A DNA stretch of 64,000 nt from Rhodospirillaceae bacterium (GTDB taxonomy: Bacteria; Pseudomonadota; Alphaproteobacteria; UBA8366; Aestuariispiraceae): contig PAQY01000012.1 of the NCBI GenBank assembly GCA_002709955.1, positions 319,679 to 383,678 on the forward strand, written 5' to 3'. Of this stretch, positions 17,057 to 26,576 are shown one piece after another. Every line of letters begins with the position of its first letter. Within the stretch, counting starts at the first letter, position 1. The position numbers and the translations under genes are program-made. The notes under the pieces are model-generated. The model had not been told where the DNA came from. It did not search any database and was given only the letters and a program-made list of their open reading frames with translations.

Positions 17057-18886
17057 ATGTGCGGTATTATTGGCATTTTAGGGAAATCACAGGTCGCGCC
17101 CATCCTGGTCGATGGTTTGAAGCGCCTGGAATATCGCGGCTATGACTCGGCGGGTATCGCACCCCTGGTCGGGGATGCAATCGACCGCCGCCGCGCGCCT
17201 GGAAAATTGCACAATCTGGCAAAAGTGCTGGAGGATACCCCGCTGTCTGGCACGACAGGGATCGGTCATACCCGCTGGGCCACCCATGGTGTGCCATCAG
17301 AGGGGAATGCCCATCCCCATGCGACGGATCGCGTTGCCATCGTCCATAATGGCATTATCGAGAATTATCAGGAATTGCGGGAGGGGCTGGCCGATAAGGA
17401 TGTCGTCTATACCAGTGAAACCGACACCGAAGTCGTCGCGCATCTGGTCACCGATTTCCTGAATCAGGGCCTCAGCCCGAAAGAGGCCGTGGCGCGCACC
17501 GTGCCCATGCTGGAAGGGGCCTTTGGCCTGGTGATGATTTTTGCGGGCCATCCGGACGTGATGATCGGCGCGCGGCGCGGCAGTCCCCTGGCCATTGGCT
17601 ATGGTGATGGGGAGATGTTTTTTGGCTCCGATGCCTTAGCGCTGGCCCCGATGACCCGGCGTATCAGCTATCTGGAAGAGGGCGATTGGGCCGTCGTGAC
17701 CCCCAAAGGGGCGGAAGTCTTTGACACCGATGGTGCCCCCGTCACCCGAAAGATCGTTGAAACCGCCGTGTCTGGTGCAATGATCGGCAAGGGTAATTAT
17801 CAGCACTTCATGCAGAAGGAAATTCATGAACAACCCGCCGTGATCGGCGATACCCTGCATTCCATGCTGAACCCGGCGACCCAGACCATAACCCTGCCGG
17901 ACCTGCCCTTTGATCTGGCTGGGATTTCCAAAATCACCATTGGGGCCTGTGGCACGGCGTCCTATGCCGGATGTGTGGCGAAATACTGGATTGAGGAATT
18001 GGCGCGCCTGCCGGTCGAAGTCGATGTCGGATCCGAATTACGCTATCGTGAAACCCCATTGCCTAAGGATGGCCTGGCGCTGTTCATCAGCCAATCCGGG
18101 GAGACGATGGATACGCTGGAAGCCCTGCGCTATGCCAGGCGCGAAGGGCAGCATATCCTGTCCATCATCAATGTGCCGGAATCGACCATTGCGCGCAGTT
18201 CCGATGCGGTGCTCCAGACATTGGCCGGTCCCGAAATCGGGGTCGCTTCGACCAAGGCTTTCACCACGCAATTGACGGTTCTGTCCTGTCTGGCGATTGC
18301 CATCGCAAAGGCGCGGGGCACCCTGTCGCGGGAGCGGGAGGCTGTTCTGGCCGCTGCGCTGGCGGAAGTGCCTGGTCGTGCTGCCGAAGTTCTGGTGCAT
18401 GATGAGTATATTCGCGAGATCGCGCAAACGGTTGCCAAGGCGCGGGACGTGTTCTTCATGGGACGCGGCTCCTCTTTCCCAATCGCCCTGGAAGGGGCCT
18501 TGAAGCTGAAAGAAATCTCCTACATCCACGCCGAAGGCTATCCGGCGGGTGAGATGAAACATGGCCCCATCGCGCTGATCGAAGAAAATGTGCCGATCAT
18601 CATGATCGCACCCTCTGGCCCGCTGTTTGAGAAGACGGCATCCAATGTGCAGGAAATGGTCAGCCGGGGCGGGCGCGTCATCTTCCTGTCCGATGCGGAC
18701 GGTATTGCTAAAATGACACGCATGGCGAAACCCTTTGCCAGCATCGAACTGCCCAAGGTCGACCCCTATGTCGCACCAATCCTCTACACCATCCCGGTGC
18801 AATTGCTGGCCTACCACACCGCCGTCATCAAGGGCACGGATGTCGATCAACCCCGCAATCTGGCAAAGGCTGTGACGGTGGAGTAA
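17057..18886 (+). CDS. glmS: Glutamine-fructose-6-phosphate aminotransferase (isomerizing)
   Basis: First enzyme of the hexosamine pathway. The mature N-terminus begins with the catalytic Cys (CGIIGILG). The glutaminase domain occupies about 1-235, and two SIS sugar-isomerase domains follow (about 285-425 and 455-600), with SQSGETMDT and the C-terminal AKAVTVE tail that closes the active site. It has 609 residues, as in E. coli. Its stop codon lies at the edge of a terminator palindrome. No glmS ribozyme is expected or seen in the 28-nt gap after glmU. Confidence 0.97.
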   Translation: MCGIIGILGKSQVAPILVDGLKRLEYRGYDSAGIAPLVGDAIDRRRAPGKLHNLAKVLEDTPLSGTTGIGHTRWATHGVPSEGNAHPHATDRVAIVHNGIIENYQELREGLADKDVVYTSETDTEVVAHLVTDFLNQGLSPKEAVARTVPMLEGAFGLVMIFAGHPDVMIGARRGSPLAIGYGDGEMFFGSDALALAPMTRRISYLEEGDWAVVTPKGAEVFDTDGAPVTRKIVETAVSGAMIGKGNYQHFMQKEIHEQPAVIGDTLHSMLNPATQTITLPDLPFDLAGISKITIGACGTASYAGCVAKYWIEELARLPVEVDVGSELRYRETPLPKDGLALFISQSGETMDTLEALRYARREGQHILSIINVPESTIARSSDAVLQTLAGPEIGVASTKAFTTQLTVLSCLAIAIAKARGTLSREREAVLAAALAEVPGRAAEVLVHDEYIREIAQTVAKARDVFFMGRGSSFPIALEGALKLKEISYIHAEGYPAGEMKHGPIALIEENVPIIMIAPSGPLFEKTASNVQEMVSRGGRVIFLSDADGIAKMTRMAKPFASIELPKVDPYVAPILYTIPVQLLAYHTAVIKGTDVDQPRNLAKAVTVE

Positions 18887-18907
18887 GGAGGACCAATGGT
18901 CCTCCTT
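18885..18907. terminator. Bidirectional hairpin between convergent glmS and CobW-family gene
   Basis: A perfect 10-bp inverted repeat, AAGGAGGACC (18885-18894) and GGTCCTCCTT (18898-18907), with a 3-nt loop. It starts within the glmS stop codon and ends 6 nt before the stop of the convergent GTPase gene. The outer A/T pairs provide a short U tail in either direction, so it probably ends both transcripts. Confidence 0.65.
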
Positions 18908-18912
18908 CCGGT

Positions 18913-20133
18913 TCAGGCAGCGTCTTGTCGTTCCCAGATTGGATAGGGATCCGGTAGATTCTGATAGGCTTTGGGATCGAATTTATCTGTTTCGTCAACC
19001 AGGCAGGCATCTAAGGCGGTGCGGATTGCCGCTTCGTTCATGCTGCTGCCAATGAAGACCAGTTCCTGCCGTCTGTCACCCCAGACAGGATCCCAGTTGC
19101 TGTCTAGGACTTGCTGCCATTCTGGATGATCTGGCCAATTGGATTTTGGGACGGCAGTCCACCAGATTCCCATTGGGAAAGATCGGGCAATAGCACCGGC
19201 CAAAGAGAATTCACCAACCCAGTCTGGGCGTGTCGCTAGCCAGAAATGCCCTTTAGCACGGATCAGGCCGGGCCAGGTTGCCTTGGTGAAGTCATTAAAT
19301 TTGGCGGGATGGAAGGGGCGGCGGGCGCGATAGACGAAGCTGCTGATCCCATATTCCTCCGTTTCCGGCACATGGCCGTCATAGCCGTAGAGTTCCTTGA
19401 CCCAAAGGGGGTGGGATTGTGCTTTTTCTTCGCTGAACAGACCTGTATTCAGGATTTCCCCTAACGCAACCTTGCTGAAATCAGTCTCGATAATCCGTGC
19501 ATCGGCATTCAGGGATTTCACAATTGTCAGCACAAGGTCGCGTTGTTCTGGCGTGACCTCTGATTTTTTGTTGATGACGATGACATCGGCAAATTCGATT
19601 TGGTCCACCAGCAGATCGACCAGTGTTCGATCATCGCTATCACCGGCGATTTCCCCTCTGTCACTTAGGAAGTCCTGGGACGAATAGTCTTTCAGCAGGT
19701 TTACGGCATCAACGACCGTTACCATGGTATCCAGTCGTGCAATGTCGGACAGGCTCAACCCATTCTCATCACGAAAGGAAAAAGTGCTGGCGACGGGCAG
19801 CGGCTCGGCAATTCCCGTCCCCTCAATCAATAGATAATCAAAGCGTCCTTCCTGGCTCAATCGTCTAACTTCAGCCAGAAGATCATCGCGCAGGGTGCAG
19901 CAGATGCAGCCATTGGTCATTTCCACCAGTTTTTCATCGGTGCGTGACAGGTTTGCTCCGCCTTCCCGGATCAGGCTGGCATCGATGTTTACCTCGCTCA
20001 TATCATTCACGATGACGGCCACCCGCTGTCCCTGGCGATTGTTCAGGACATGGTTCAGAAGCGTGGTTTTCCCCGCTCCAAGAAAGCCTGACAAAACAGT
20101 GACGGGCAGGCGGGCATCGGTTTTTTCAGACAT
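18913..20133 (-). CDS. CobW/COG0523 family metal-chaperone GTPase (ZigA/YciC type)
   Basis: G3E-family P-loop GTPase that delivers zinc or another metal to client proteins. It has Walker [10 protein letters not shown] (16-24), the metal-binding CxCC motif NGCICC (C76, C78, C79) and a C-terminal CobW domain. The 406-residue length matches the zinc-responsive ZigA/YciC branch. A Zur-like dyad lies just upstream of the start, which supports expression under zinc shortage. A role in cobalamin synthesis is unlikely because no cob genes are near. The client is unknown. Confidence 0.85.
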   Translation of the reverse strand: MSEKTDARLPVTVLSGFLGAGKTTLLNHVLNNRQGQRVAVIVNDMSEVNIDASLIREGGANLSRTDEKLVEMTNGCICCTLRDDLLAEVRRLSQEGRFDYLLIEGTGIAEPLPVASTFSFRDENGLSLSDIARLDTMVTVVDAVNLLKDYSSQDFLSDRGEIAGDSDDRTLVDLLVDQIEFADVIVINKKSEVTPEQRDLVLTIVKSLNADARIIETDFSKVALGEILNTGLFSEEKAQSHPLWVKELYGYDGHVPETEEYGISSFVYRARRPFHPAKFNDFTKATWPGLIRAKGHFWLATRPDWVGEFSLAGAIARSFPMGIWWTAVPKSNWPDHPEWQQVLDSNWDPVWGDRRQELVFIGSSMNEAAIRTALDACLVDETDKFDPKAYQNLPDPYPIWERQDAA

Positions 20134-20150
20134 TCGTACATCCTTGATGA

Positions 20151-20169
20151 TATGTTATAAAGTTACATA
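20151..20169 (-). promoter_or_regulatory. Zur-box-like operator before the CobW-family gene
   Basis: The dyad TATGTTATAAAGTTACATA (arms TATGTTA and TTACATA, one mismatch) resembles the Fur-family Zur operator, whose core is a TATGTTATA...TAACATA-type palindrome. It is centred about 27 nt upstream of the start codon, where it would cover the promoter of the metal GTPase gene. Sequence and place are seen; Zur binding is inferred from the regulated family. Confidence 0.5.
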
Positions 20170-20334
20170 TAAAAAACATCAGCTCATAGAAATGTCAATG
20201 CCCAGCGTATTTGGTCCGCAAATGGGCGGTCTTATCGCCCCTGGCAAAAGAGACAAAACAGATAAACACTGGAAACCGGGGGGGCGGTGTGCCATGTAAC
20301 GGCCCTGTTTCACCGTTGATCCGGAATTTTCGTT

Positions 20335-21000
20335 ATGACCGCGAATGAGCCTTTGGTGCTGGCCCTGCCGAAAGGGCGGATATTGGACGAGTTGCGCCCG
20401 GTGCTGGACGGTGTTGGCATTGTGCCGGAACCGGCCTTTGATGACCCGTCTTCCCGGCTGCTAAAATTCGATACCAATATACCCAATCTGTCGATTATTC
20501 GGGTGCGCAGCTTTGATGTGGCGACCTTTGTGGCCTTTGGTGCGGCGCATCTGGGCATTGCGGGCAATGACGTTCTGATGGAATTTGATTACCCGGAAAT
20601 CTATGCGCCGGTGGATTTGAATATCGGTTATTGCCGCATCGCGGTCGCAGAGCCCGCTGAGCTGGTTGCCGGCGATGATCCCAGCCGCTGGAGCCATATT
20701 CGCGTGGCAACGAAATATCCCAACATCACCCGCAAGCATTTTGCGCGCCGGGGCGTACAAGCGGAATGTATTAAGCTGAACGGTGCGATGGAATTGGCAC
20801 CGGGCATGGGCCTGTGTCGCCGCATCGTTGATTTGGTCTCCTCTGGCCGTACCTTAAAGGATAATGGGTTGGTTGAGGTAGAAACTGTGGCGGAAGTAAC
20901 ATCGCGCCTGATCGTCAATCGTGCGGCCCTGAAAACCCGGTCGGAAGAAGTCGGCGGCTGGGTCAGTCGCTTTCAGGAGGTCGCAAAACGTGCTGCATGA
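20335..21000 (+). CDS. hisG: ATP phosphoribosyltransferase, short form
   Basis: First enzyme of histidine synthesis, joining ATP and PRPP. The 221-residue length and lack of the C-terminal regulatory domain mark the short HisG form, which needs the HisZ regulatory subunit; hisZ is not in this window. It begins [11 protein letters not shown] and has the PRPP-binding segment [14 protein letters not shown] near 165-178. The end overlaps hisD by 11 nt, so the two are co-translated. Confidence 0.94.
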   Translation: MTANEPLVLALPKGRILDELRPVLDGVGIVPEPAFDDPSSRLLKFDTNIPNLSIIRVRSFDVATFVAFGAAHLGIAGNDVLMEFDYPEIYAPVDLNIGYCRIAVAEPAELVAGDDPSRWSHIRVATKYPNITRKHFARRGVQAECIKLNGAMELAPGMGLCRRIVDLVSSGRTLKDNGLVEVETVAEVTSRLIVNRAALKTRSEEVGGWVSRFQEVAKRAA

Positions 21001-22309
21001 TTACCCCGTGTCCTGCCGCCTGACAGCCGACGCGCCAGACTTTGATGCTGCTTTCCAGGACCTGCTGCACAGCAAGCGGGAGATGGATGAAGATGTGGAT
21101 CGCACAGTTGCGGCCATTCTGGACGATGTGCGCAGTCGGGGCGATACGGCGGTGGTGGATTATACCAACCGCTTTGACCGGGTGGCGATCACGGTTGATG
21201 ATTTGCGCATTCCTCAATCCGCCCTGGATGCGGCAGCGGATGCGTGTGATCCGGAATTGATCAATGCGCTGGAACTGGCGGCACACCGGATTCGGTCTTT
21301 CCATGAAAAAACCCTGCCTGCCGGATTGGATTATACGGACGAGATCGGGGTGCGCCTTGGCGCGCGCTGGACGCCAGTGGCTGCGGCTGGCCTGTATGTG
21401 CCGGGGGGTACGGCGGCCTATCCCAGTTCCGTCCTGATGAATGCCCTGCCTGCCAAGGTCGCCGGGGTGCAGCGGTTGGTGATGGTTGTCCCAACCCCTG
21501 ATAATGTGACCAATCCGCTGGTTCTGGCGGCGGCTAAGCTTGCTGGCGTGGATGAGGTCTATCGCATTGGCGGTGCCCAAGCCGTAGGGGCGCTGGCCTA
21601 TGGGACGGAGACAATTAAGCCTGTTTCTACCATCGTTGGGCCGGGCAATGCCTATGTCGCAGCGGCCAAGCGTCGGGTCTTCGGCACGGTTGGGATCGAT
21701 ATGATCGCGGGCCCGTCGGAAATCCTGGTGGTTGCCGATGCACAGAACGACCCTGACTGGATCGCTGTCGATCTGTTAAGCCAGGCCGAACATGACACAT
21801 CCGCACAATCCATCCTGATCACGGACAGTGCCGACTTTGCCGATGCGGTCGAAGCTGCGGTGGCGCGGCGTTTGGAAACATTGCCCCGCAAGGTTATAGC
21901 TGGCCGAAGCTGGACCCAGCACGGCGCGATCATTGTTGTGTCGGACCTGGATGCTGCCGTGCCGTTGATCGATGCCATCGCGCCGGAGCATTTGGAATTG
22001 GCGGTCGCAGACCCAGAAGCCCTGTGTGACCGCGTTAGCAATGCTGGTGCGATCTTCCTGGGTCGCTATACGCCAGAAGCCATTGGCGATTATATAGCAG
22101 GTCCCAATCACGTCCTGCCAACCGCCCGCAGTGCACGGTTTTCCAGCGGCCTGGGGGTCGTCGATTTTATGAAGCGGACCTCCATCGTGAAATGCGATGC
22201 AGACAGCCTGGCCCAGATCGGCCCGGCCGCGGTGCGTCTGGCAGAGGCGGAAGGGCTGGGTGCCCATGGACTTTCCGTGGCGCTGCGCCTGAATATGCCG
22301 TCTCGCTAA
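20990..22309 (+). CDS. hisD: Histidinol dehydrogenase
   Basis: Zinc- and NAD-dependent enzyme for the last two steps of histidine synthesis. It contains [14 protein letters not shown], the signature [12 protein letters not shown], the zinc ligands in AEHDTSAQS (Gln/His) and the catalytic EH pair of APEHLELAV. The GTG at 20990 is chosen as start: AGGAGG at 20975-20980 is 9 nt upstream, inside the end of hisG. The 439-residue length is usual. Confidence 0.96.
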   Translation: MLHDYPVSCRLTADAPDFDAAFQDLLHSKREMDEDVDRTVAAILDDVRSRGDTAVVDYTNRFDRVAITVDDLRIPQSALDAAADACDPELINALELAAHRIRSFHEKTLPAGLDYTDEIGVRLGARWTPVAAAGLYVPGGTAAYPSSVLMNALPAKVAGVQRLVMVVPTPDNVTNPLVLAAAKLAGVDEVYRIGGAQAVGALAYGTETIKPVSTIVGPGNAYVAAAKRRVFGTVGIDMIAGPSEILVVADAQNDPDWIAVDLLSQAEHDTSAQSILITDSADFADAVEAAVARRLETLPRKVIAGRSWTQHGAIIVVSDLDAAVPLIDAIAPEHLELAVADPEALCDRVSNAGAIFLGRYTPEAIGDYIAGPNHVLPTARSARFSSGLGVVDFMKRTSIVKCDADSLAQIGPAAVRLAEAEGLGAHGLSVALRLNMPSR

Positions 22310-22366
22310 GCGGTGGCGACTGCATTAAACTCCCGCCCGACAGCCTATTCAAAGGGAGTATCGACG

Positions 22367-22861
22367 ATGAGCGACACTAATTTCAACGACGCGACCGATA
22401 AGATCGTTGCCCTGACGCTGGATGAAAAAAGCGTCGTGCGCCGTGCTGTTGAGGTGGAGCATGAGCGCAAGGTCGCGATGTATGACCTGTTGGACATGAA
22501 CCGGTTCCGGCCCATTGGCGATTATGTCGGTCCCTATAAGGTGCGCCTGGCGATTGAGGATGGCAAACGGGTGCTGTTCCAGATCGATGACGAGGGGGAT
22601 GCGCATCTAACCACGGTGTCGCTGCCGCTATCACCGATTCGCAGCATCGTTAGGGACTATTTCCAGATCTGCGAAAGCTATTATGACGCGATCAAGAAAC
22701 ACTCCCCCAGCCAGATCGAAACCATCGATATGGCGCGGCGCGGGTTACACAATGAGGGCGCGGAGGTACTGGTCGATGCCCTGAAAGATAAAATTGAGAT
22801 TGATAAAGCGACCTCCCGGCGGCTGTTTACGCTGGTCTGTGTCCTGCATATTCGCGGCTAA
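22367..22861 (+). CDS. UPF0262 family protein
   Basis: A 164-residue conserved alphaproteobacterial protein of unknown function, nearly always found next to hisD as here. It is recognised by ERKVAMYDLLDMNRF-like and YCESYYDAI-like segments near 37-50 and 100-115 and by the C-terminal LFTLVCVLHIRG. ATG 22367 has AAAGGGAG at 22351-22358, which decides the start. It is soluble and charged, with no membrane segment. It belongs to the transcription unit that runs from hisG to yacG. Confidence 0.82.
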   Translation: MSDTNFNDATDKIVALTLDEKSVVRRAVEVEHERKVAMYDLLDMNRFRPIGDYVGPYKVRLAIEDGKRVLFQIDDEGDAHLTTVSLPLSPIRSIVRDYFQICESYYDAIKKHSPSQIETIDMARRGLHNEGAEVLVDALKDKIEIDKATSRRLFTLVCVLHIRG

Positions 22862-22907
22862 CGGATAAAAGGGGCGAGGCGAAACAGAGATCAGGGAAGG
22901 GGCGCGC

Positions 22908-23348
22908 ATGATATTTTCAGCCGACGACCTGCCTGATGCGGTGATGTTCTGCTGCACGATGAATTCTATTCGCTCCCCCATGGCCGAAGGATTGTTGAAG
23001 AAAATGCATGGCACGAAAATCTATGTCGACAGCGTCGGTGCCCGCAGTGGGGAGTTGGACCCGATGATGGTCGAAGTCATGGCCGAAATTGGCGTTGATA
23101 TGTCCAAGCACACCGCCAAGACCTTCGATCAATTGGAAGATACCTTCTTTGACGCGATCATTGCCCTGTCCCCGGAAGCCCAGCACCATGCGGTTGAATT
23201 GACCCGCACCATGGCCTGTGAGGTCGTGTTCTGGAACACATTCGACCCGTCCATCATTGAAGGCAGTCGTGAACAGAGGCTTGACGCCTATCGCCAAGTG
23301 CGCGACCAGATCCATCAACGTCTCTTAAAAACTTTCCCGGTATCCTGA
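22908..23348 (+). CDS. Low-molecular-weight protein tyrosine phosphatase family protein
   Basis: A 146-residue cytoplasmic phosphatase-fold protein. The P-loop C(X)5R is CTMNSIR (C16 to R22) followed by SPMAEG, and the late general-acid Asp is probably in NTFDPSII. The family also includes arsenate reductases, but the position in the his-maf cluster favours a phosphatase. Substrate is unknown. The maf start lies 1 nt beyond its stop, so these two genes are tightly coupled. Confidence 0.82.
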   Translation: MIFSADDLPDAVMFCCTMNSIRSPMAEGLLKKMHGTKIYVDSVGARSGELDPMMVEVMAEIGVDMSKHTAKTFDQLEDTFFDAIIALSPEAQHHAVELTRTMACEVVFWNTFDPSIIEGSREQRLDAYRQVRDQIHQRLLKTFPVS

Positions 23349-23349
23349 T

Positions 23350-23934
23350 TTGAACGCTAAACCAAAGTTGATCCTGGCTTCTGCCAGCCCCCGCCGTCTT
23401 GATTTGCTGGTCCAGATTGGGATCGTGCCTGATGCTGTGCATCCGGCGGACATCGACGAATCTGCCCAGCGGGGAGAATTGCCCCGACCCCATGCCGCCC
23501 GTCTGGCCATGGAGAAAGCGCAAGCGGTCGCTGCCGGTCTGGATAGCTCCGCCGCCATTCTGGCCGCCGATACGGTGGTGGCATTGGGTCGAAGAATCCT
23601 GCCAAAGGCAGAGGATGAAAAGACTGCGCGGGAGTGCCTGCAGCATTTGTCAGGTCGCCGTCATACGGTGTATGGCGGTATCGCGCTGATCGCCCCGGAT
23701 GGAACGGTCAAGACGCGGATGGTGGAAACGGCGGTTGTTTTCAAACGGCTGCATAAGACAGAAATTGCCGCTTATCTGGCCTGTGGCGAATGGCAGGGCA
23801 AGGCGGGGGGATATGCCATTCAGGGGCGCGCTGCTGCCTTTATACGCCGGATTAGCGGATCTTATTCCAATGTGGTCGGTCTTGGCCTGTTTGAGACCGC
23901 AGCGCTTTTAACATCTATCGGATTTGAGGATTAA
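23350..23934 (+). CDS. maf: Maf-like nucleotide pyrophosphatase
   Basis: Maf proteins hydrolyse non-canonical or modified nucleoside triphosphates (dTTP/UTP or m7GTP types). Seen are the substrate-binding start LILASASPRRLDLL (6-19), the conserved ADTVVALGRRILPKA (catalytic Asp 75 region) and GKAGGYAIQGRAAAFI. The only start at a suitable place is TTG at 23350, directly after the phosphatase stop. The 194-residue length is normal. Confidence 0.9.
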   Translation: MNAKPKLILASASPRRLDLLVQIGIVPDAVHPADIDESAQRGELPRPHAARLAMEKAQAVAAGLDSSAAILAADTVVALGRRILPKAEDEKTARECLQHLSGRRHTVYGGIALIAPDGTVKTRMVETAVVFKRLHKTEIAAYLACGEWQGKAGGYAIQGRAAAFIRRISGSYSNVVGLGLFETAALLTSIGFED

Positions 23935-23940
23935 CGACCT

Positions 23941-25326
23941 ATGACGGGCGCAGCAGAGATTTACATTGAAGGAAGCCCCGCAGAGCGCCGGGCCGGGCAT
24001 TTGGATGCCAATGGCTTGGCCCTGGGGCTGGATATTGAGCGTGTGACCCGTCCCCGCCTGATTGGTGCGATCTTTCTGGCGCGGGTGAAGGCGGTTGATA
24101 AGCGCTTGGGCGCGGCCTTCCTGGATCTGGGCGCGGCCGGGATCGGCCTGTTGTCCAAGGCAAAGGATATCACCGAGGGGGAAGCCGCCCTGGTCCAGAT
24201 CACCCGTGATGCCCATGACGATAAGGGACCAGCCGCCCTGCGCCAGGTCGTATTATGGGGTCGCTATCTGGGCCTGCAACCGGGTCGCGGCGGCGGACTG
24301 CAATGCGCCAGGGCCCTGGGTCAGGGGAAGCACCGGGCCGAGGCCCTGGCAGCCGCTGAGAGCGGCATTGCCGATCCCACCGACTTGATCCTGCGCGGGC
24401 CATCCTGGACCGTCAGCGGGGCAGAATTGAAGGCGGAGGCAGACCGCCTGCGCGCGACCTGGGCCGACATTCAGGCCAAAGCGAAGACAGAAAAGGCACC
24501 GGCCCTGTTGCTGCCCACAACCCCGTTCATTGAGACCATGCTGCGCGATGCGGGGCCAGAGGCACGGGTAGCCCTGGATGATCGGTTGGACTTCGCAACG
24601 GCGGAAAAGCTGTGCAGCGCATATTTCCCGGACTTGGTTGGTGGCTTGGCCTTCCATAATGACCCAACCCCGATCTTCGACGCATCGGGCTTCAGCGATA
24701 TTCTGGAACAGGCGCTGGGGACGGAGGTCACTTTGACCGGCGGCGGTCGCCTGACCATCGAACAGACCAAGGCGTTAACGTCGATTGATGTCGATATGGG
24801 CGCGGGAGAGGCGGGGGCCTCCACCAAGGATGAGGCGATCCACCGCCTGAACCGCCGTGCCTCAGAAGAAATCGCGCGCCAGATTATCTTGCGTCGGCTC
24901 AGTGGCTTGATCGTGATCGATTTCGCCGGGCTGACCGGGCGTGGCAAGATGAAGACATTCCTGGATATCCTGCGCAGTCGGTTGAAGAATGCGGATACGC
25001 ACAGCGATGTTCTGGGGATATCACCTTCGGGCCTGGTGGAAATCACCCGCCAGCGGATGGGCCCCAGCCTGGCCGATCTGTGCCTGGCCCCGATTGCCTT
25101 CCCGCCCGCGGCACCCGATGCGCTGGCTGCAGAGGCTCTGCGTCGTGCCTTGCGCCTGCAAGGGGCCGGAAAGCCGGTTGTCGCCCTGCCGGACTCAGCG
25201 GCTGCCGTGCTGAATGGCAGTATGAAGGCGGCGCGGGAAGCGTGTGAGAAGCGCCTGGGCCAGCCCTTGATCCTGAAACCCGGTGCCGTCAAATTGGATG
25301 TCAGATTGGAGCGTGACCCCGCATGA
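23941..25326 (+). CDS. Short ribonuclease E/G family protein
   Basis: A 461-residue endoribonuclease-like protein. An S1-type segment (about 30-110, with [14 protein letters not shown]) precedes the RNase H-like catalytic domain. The two metal-binding acidic sites correspond to SIDVDMGAG and VIDFAGL, and GLVEITRQR is the usual following motif. The zinc-link CPxC motif that joins dimers in RNase E and RNase G is missing after GLVEITRQR. It is therefore a divergent short form rather than the main degradosome RNase E. It overlaps yacG by 4 bp. Confidence 0.8.
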   Translation: MTGAAEIYIEGSPAERRAGHLDANGLALGLDIERVTRPRLIGAIFLARVKAVDKRLGAAFLDLGAAGIGLLSKAKDITEGEAALVQITRDAHDDKGPAALRQVVLWGRYLGLQPGRGGGLQCARALGQGKHRAEALAAAESGIADPTDLILRGPSWTVSGAELKAEADRLRATWADIQAKAKTEKAPALLLPTTPFIETMLRDAGPEARVALDDRLDFATAEKLCSAYFPDLVGGLAFHNDPTPIFDASGFSDILEQALGTEVTLTGGGRLTIEQTKALTSIDVDMGAGEAGASTKDEAIHRLNRRASEEIARQIILRRLSGLIVIDFAGLTGRGKMKTFLDILRSRLKNADTHSDVLGISPSGLVEITRQRMGPSLADLCLAPIAFPPAAPDALAAEALRRALRLQGAGKPVVALPDSAAAVLNGSMKAAREACEKRLGQPLILKPGAVKLDVRLERDPA

Positions 25327-25541
25327 TGGACCCCGATAGACCCCGCATCGACAAGCATAACAAACAGAAATGCCCGATCTGTGGCAAACCCTCGGCCACC
25401 GATACCAAGCCGTTTTGTTCCGGGCGCTGTCAGGATGTGGACCTGCACCGCTGGTTGGGCGGCGTCTATCGCATCGAAACGGACGAGGGGCCCAATGATA
25501 CAGTCACGGGAGAGGACCCGGATCGCACCGATCAGGACTGA
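25323..25541 (+). CDS. yacG: DNA gyrase inhibitor YacG
   Basis: A 72-residue zinc protein with the four-cysteine motif KCPICGKP (C17, C20) and [15 protein letters not shown] (C32, C36) that defines YacG, which in E. coli binds GyrB and inhibits gyrase. It is translated from an ATGA overlap with the RNase E/G gene. The C-terminal tail is acidic. It is the last protein gene before tRNA-Phe, an order shared with other Alphaproteobacteria. Confidence 0.88.
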   Translation: MMDPDRPRIDKHNKQKCPICGKPSATDTKPFCSGRCQDVDLHRWLGGVYRIETDEGPNDTVTGEDPDRTDQD

Positions 25542-25667
25542 GAATACCTGGTGCTTCAGGGCGAGGACATTTTCACGCCTTTGCTCCAAACAAGGCTTGT
25601 CAGACCGGTGCAATTCTCATAGAACCCTCTGCATTCCGGTGGAACAAGATCGACCCACCAAGCGCGT

Positions 25668-25743
25668 GCCCGGGTAGCTCAGTCGGTAGAGCAAGCGATT
25701 GAAAATCGCTGTGTCGGCAGTTCGATTCTGTCCCCGGGCACCA
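25668..25743 (+). tRNA. tRNA-Phe (GAA), CCA encoded
   Basis: A full cloverleaf: acceptor GCCCGGG/CCCGGGC, D arm with AGCTCAGTCGGTAGAGC, anticodon stem AGCGA/TCGCT with loop TTGAAAA and anticodon GAA at 25701-25703, and T arm with GTTCGATTC. Discriminator A and encoded CCA are at 25740-25743. The CCA is part of the terminator stem that follows. Confidence 0.97.
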
Positions 25744-25771
25744 TTTTTTTCAAAAATGGTGCCCTTTGTTT
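25736..25771 (+). terminator. Terminator formed with the tRNA-Phe 3' end
   Basis: GGGCACCATTTTT (25736-25748) pairs perfectly with AAAAATGGTGCCC (25752-25764) over 13 bp with a TTC loop, then TTTGTTT. The left arm includes the last bases of the tRNA. It should end the tRNA transcript. A diverged copy of the same element follows 66 bp later. Confidence 0.75.
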
Positions 25772-25838
25772 AGAGGATAGGTTCGAACGAAGTTCGAACC
25801 GGCGCACCATTTTTTTCAAAAATGATGCCCTTTTTCTT
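25738..25838 (+). repeat. Tandem duplication of tRNA-Phe 3' end and terminator
   Basis: The block starting GCACCATTTTTTTCAAAAATGG at 25738 recurs at 25804 with one change in the right arm (ATGATGCCC instead of ATGGTGCCC) and again a T run. Before the second copy is GGTTCGAAC-GAA-GTTCGAACC (25783-25803 region), which looks like a T-arm remnant ending in GGCGCACCA. This is either the residue of a second tRNA gene or an attachment-site duplication left by an element that entered at the tRNA. No integrase gene is visible. Confidence 0.55.
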
Positions 25839-26093
25839 AAATAAGTGGGTTGAATGTAATTCGAACCAAAATTGTGATAGTTGCTTGAGTTCTTAATAGG
25901 TTTGACGCGACCTGATTGTATTGGAATGCAATGAGAAATTGGAAACTGTGTGTCGGTATGTCACCCTCTCAGCGTCATATGTAGTAAAAATACTGAAATA
26001 AAATAATTATAAAGATTAGATGTAAAATAATGACGAATATTGTGCAGAAATTTAAGTATATAGTAATTGAAAATATTATACTATAATTATAAA
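25839..26093. other. AT-rich stretch without genes
   Basis: After the repeat the DNA turns strongly AT-rich (especially 25985-26093, with almost no G or C in places), quite unlike the housekeeping genes. No open frame with a ribosome-binding site, no tRNA and no clear promoter is seen. It marks the left part of the accessory region. Confidence 0.5.
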
Positions 26094-26543
26094 TTATATA
26101 CTTTTGATTAAGGTTTTGCATATGCTAATAGTAATTAATCCTAAAGATGAAATTCCGAAAAAAATTGTAATAAAAAGAATTATAATCCAAATCGAGAATT
26201 GTCTTCTTTGAAATCTATCGTTTGCTCTTTGAATAGATTCAAATTTAACTTGTGAGTTACGCGTTGATAATGCCTTCTCTATAGATCTTAATTTTAAGTT
26301 CCAAATTATCATTTTATAAATTTCAAAAAATACAAATGCTACCGCCGACACAATCATGAATAGTATTGATAGGGACCAAAGAAATTCATCCCCACGTGTT
26401 TCGTGACGTGTAATCAAATTAAAGAAAGCTAAATATCCAAGTCCAACTACTGTATTTATGTATTTTGTTGCAGACTCACTTTCGTTGCGATGAAAATCTA
26501 CGAGTTTTTTGTGATATTCATTTTGATCGCTATACAAACTCAT
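26094..26543 (-). CDS. Small membrane protein of unknown function
   Basis: A 149-residue protein with three predicted transmembrane segments (about 28-46, 54-79 and 115-140) and a charged loop between the second and third with KLRSIEKALS. AGGAGG lies 6 nt before the ATG, so it is very likely translated. No family is recognised. The gene is very AT-rich and uses codons such as AAA, ATT and TTA, unlike its neighbours, which points to recent transfer. It is divergent from the peptidoglycan-binding toxin-like gene, 33 nt away. A protective or immunity role is possible but unproven. Confidence 0.62.
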   Translation of the reverse strand: MSLYSDQNEYHKKLVDFHRNESESATKYINTVVGLGYLAFFNLITRHETRGDEFLWSLSILFMIVSAVAFVFFEIYKMIIWNLKLRSIEKALSTRNSQVKFESIQRANDRFQRRQFSIWIIILFITIFFGISSLGLITISICKTLIKSI

Positions 26544-26576
26544 AGTTACCTCCTCAATTAATTATGACCTGATTCT

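Noticed and set aside
18850-18900. Strong Shine-Dalgarno AAGGAGG followed by ATG at 18897 as a gene start
   Set aside because: It is part of the terminator palindrome and the frame after ATG closes quickly; no conserved product.
24471-25613. 380-codon minus frame opposite the RNase E/G gene
   Set aside because: It lies over rng and yacG, is rich in Arg, Ser and Pro, and shows no family pattern.
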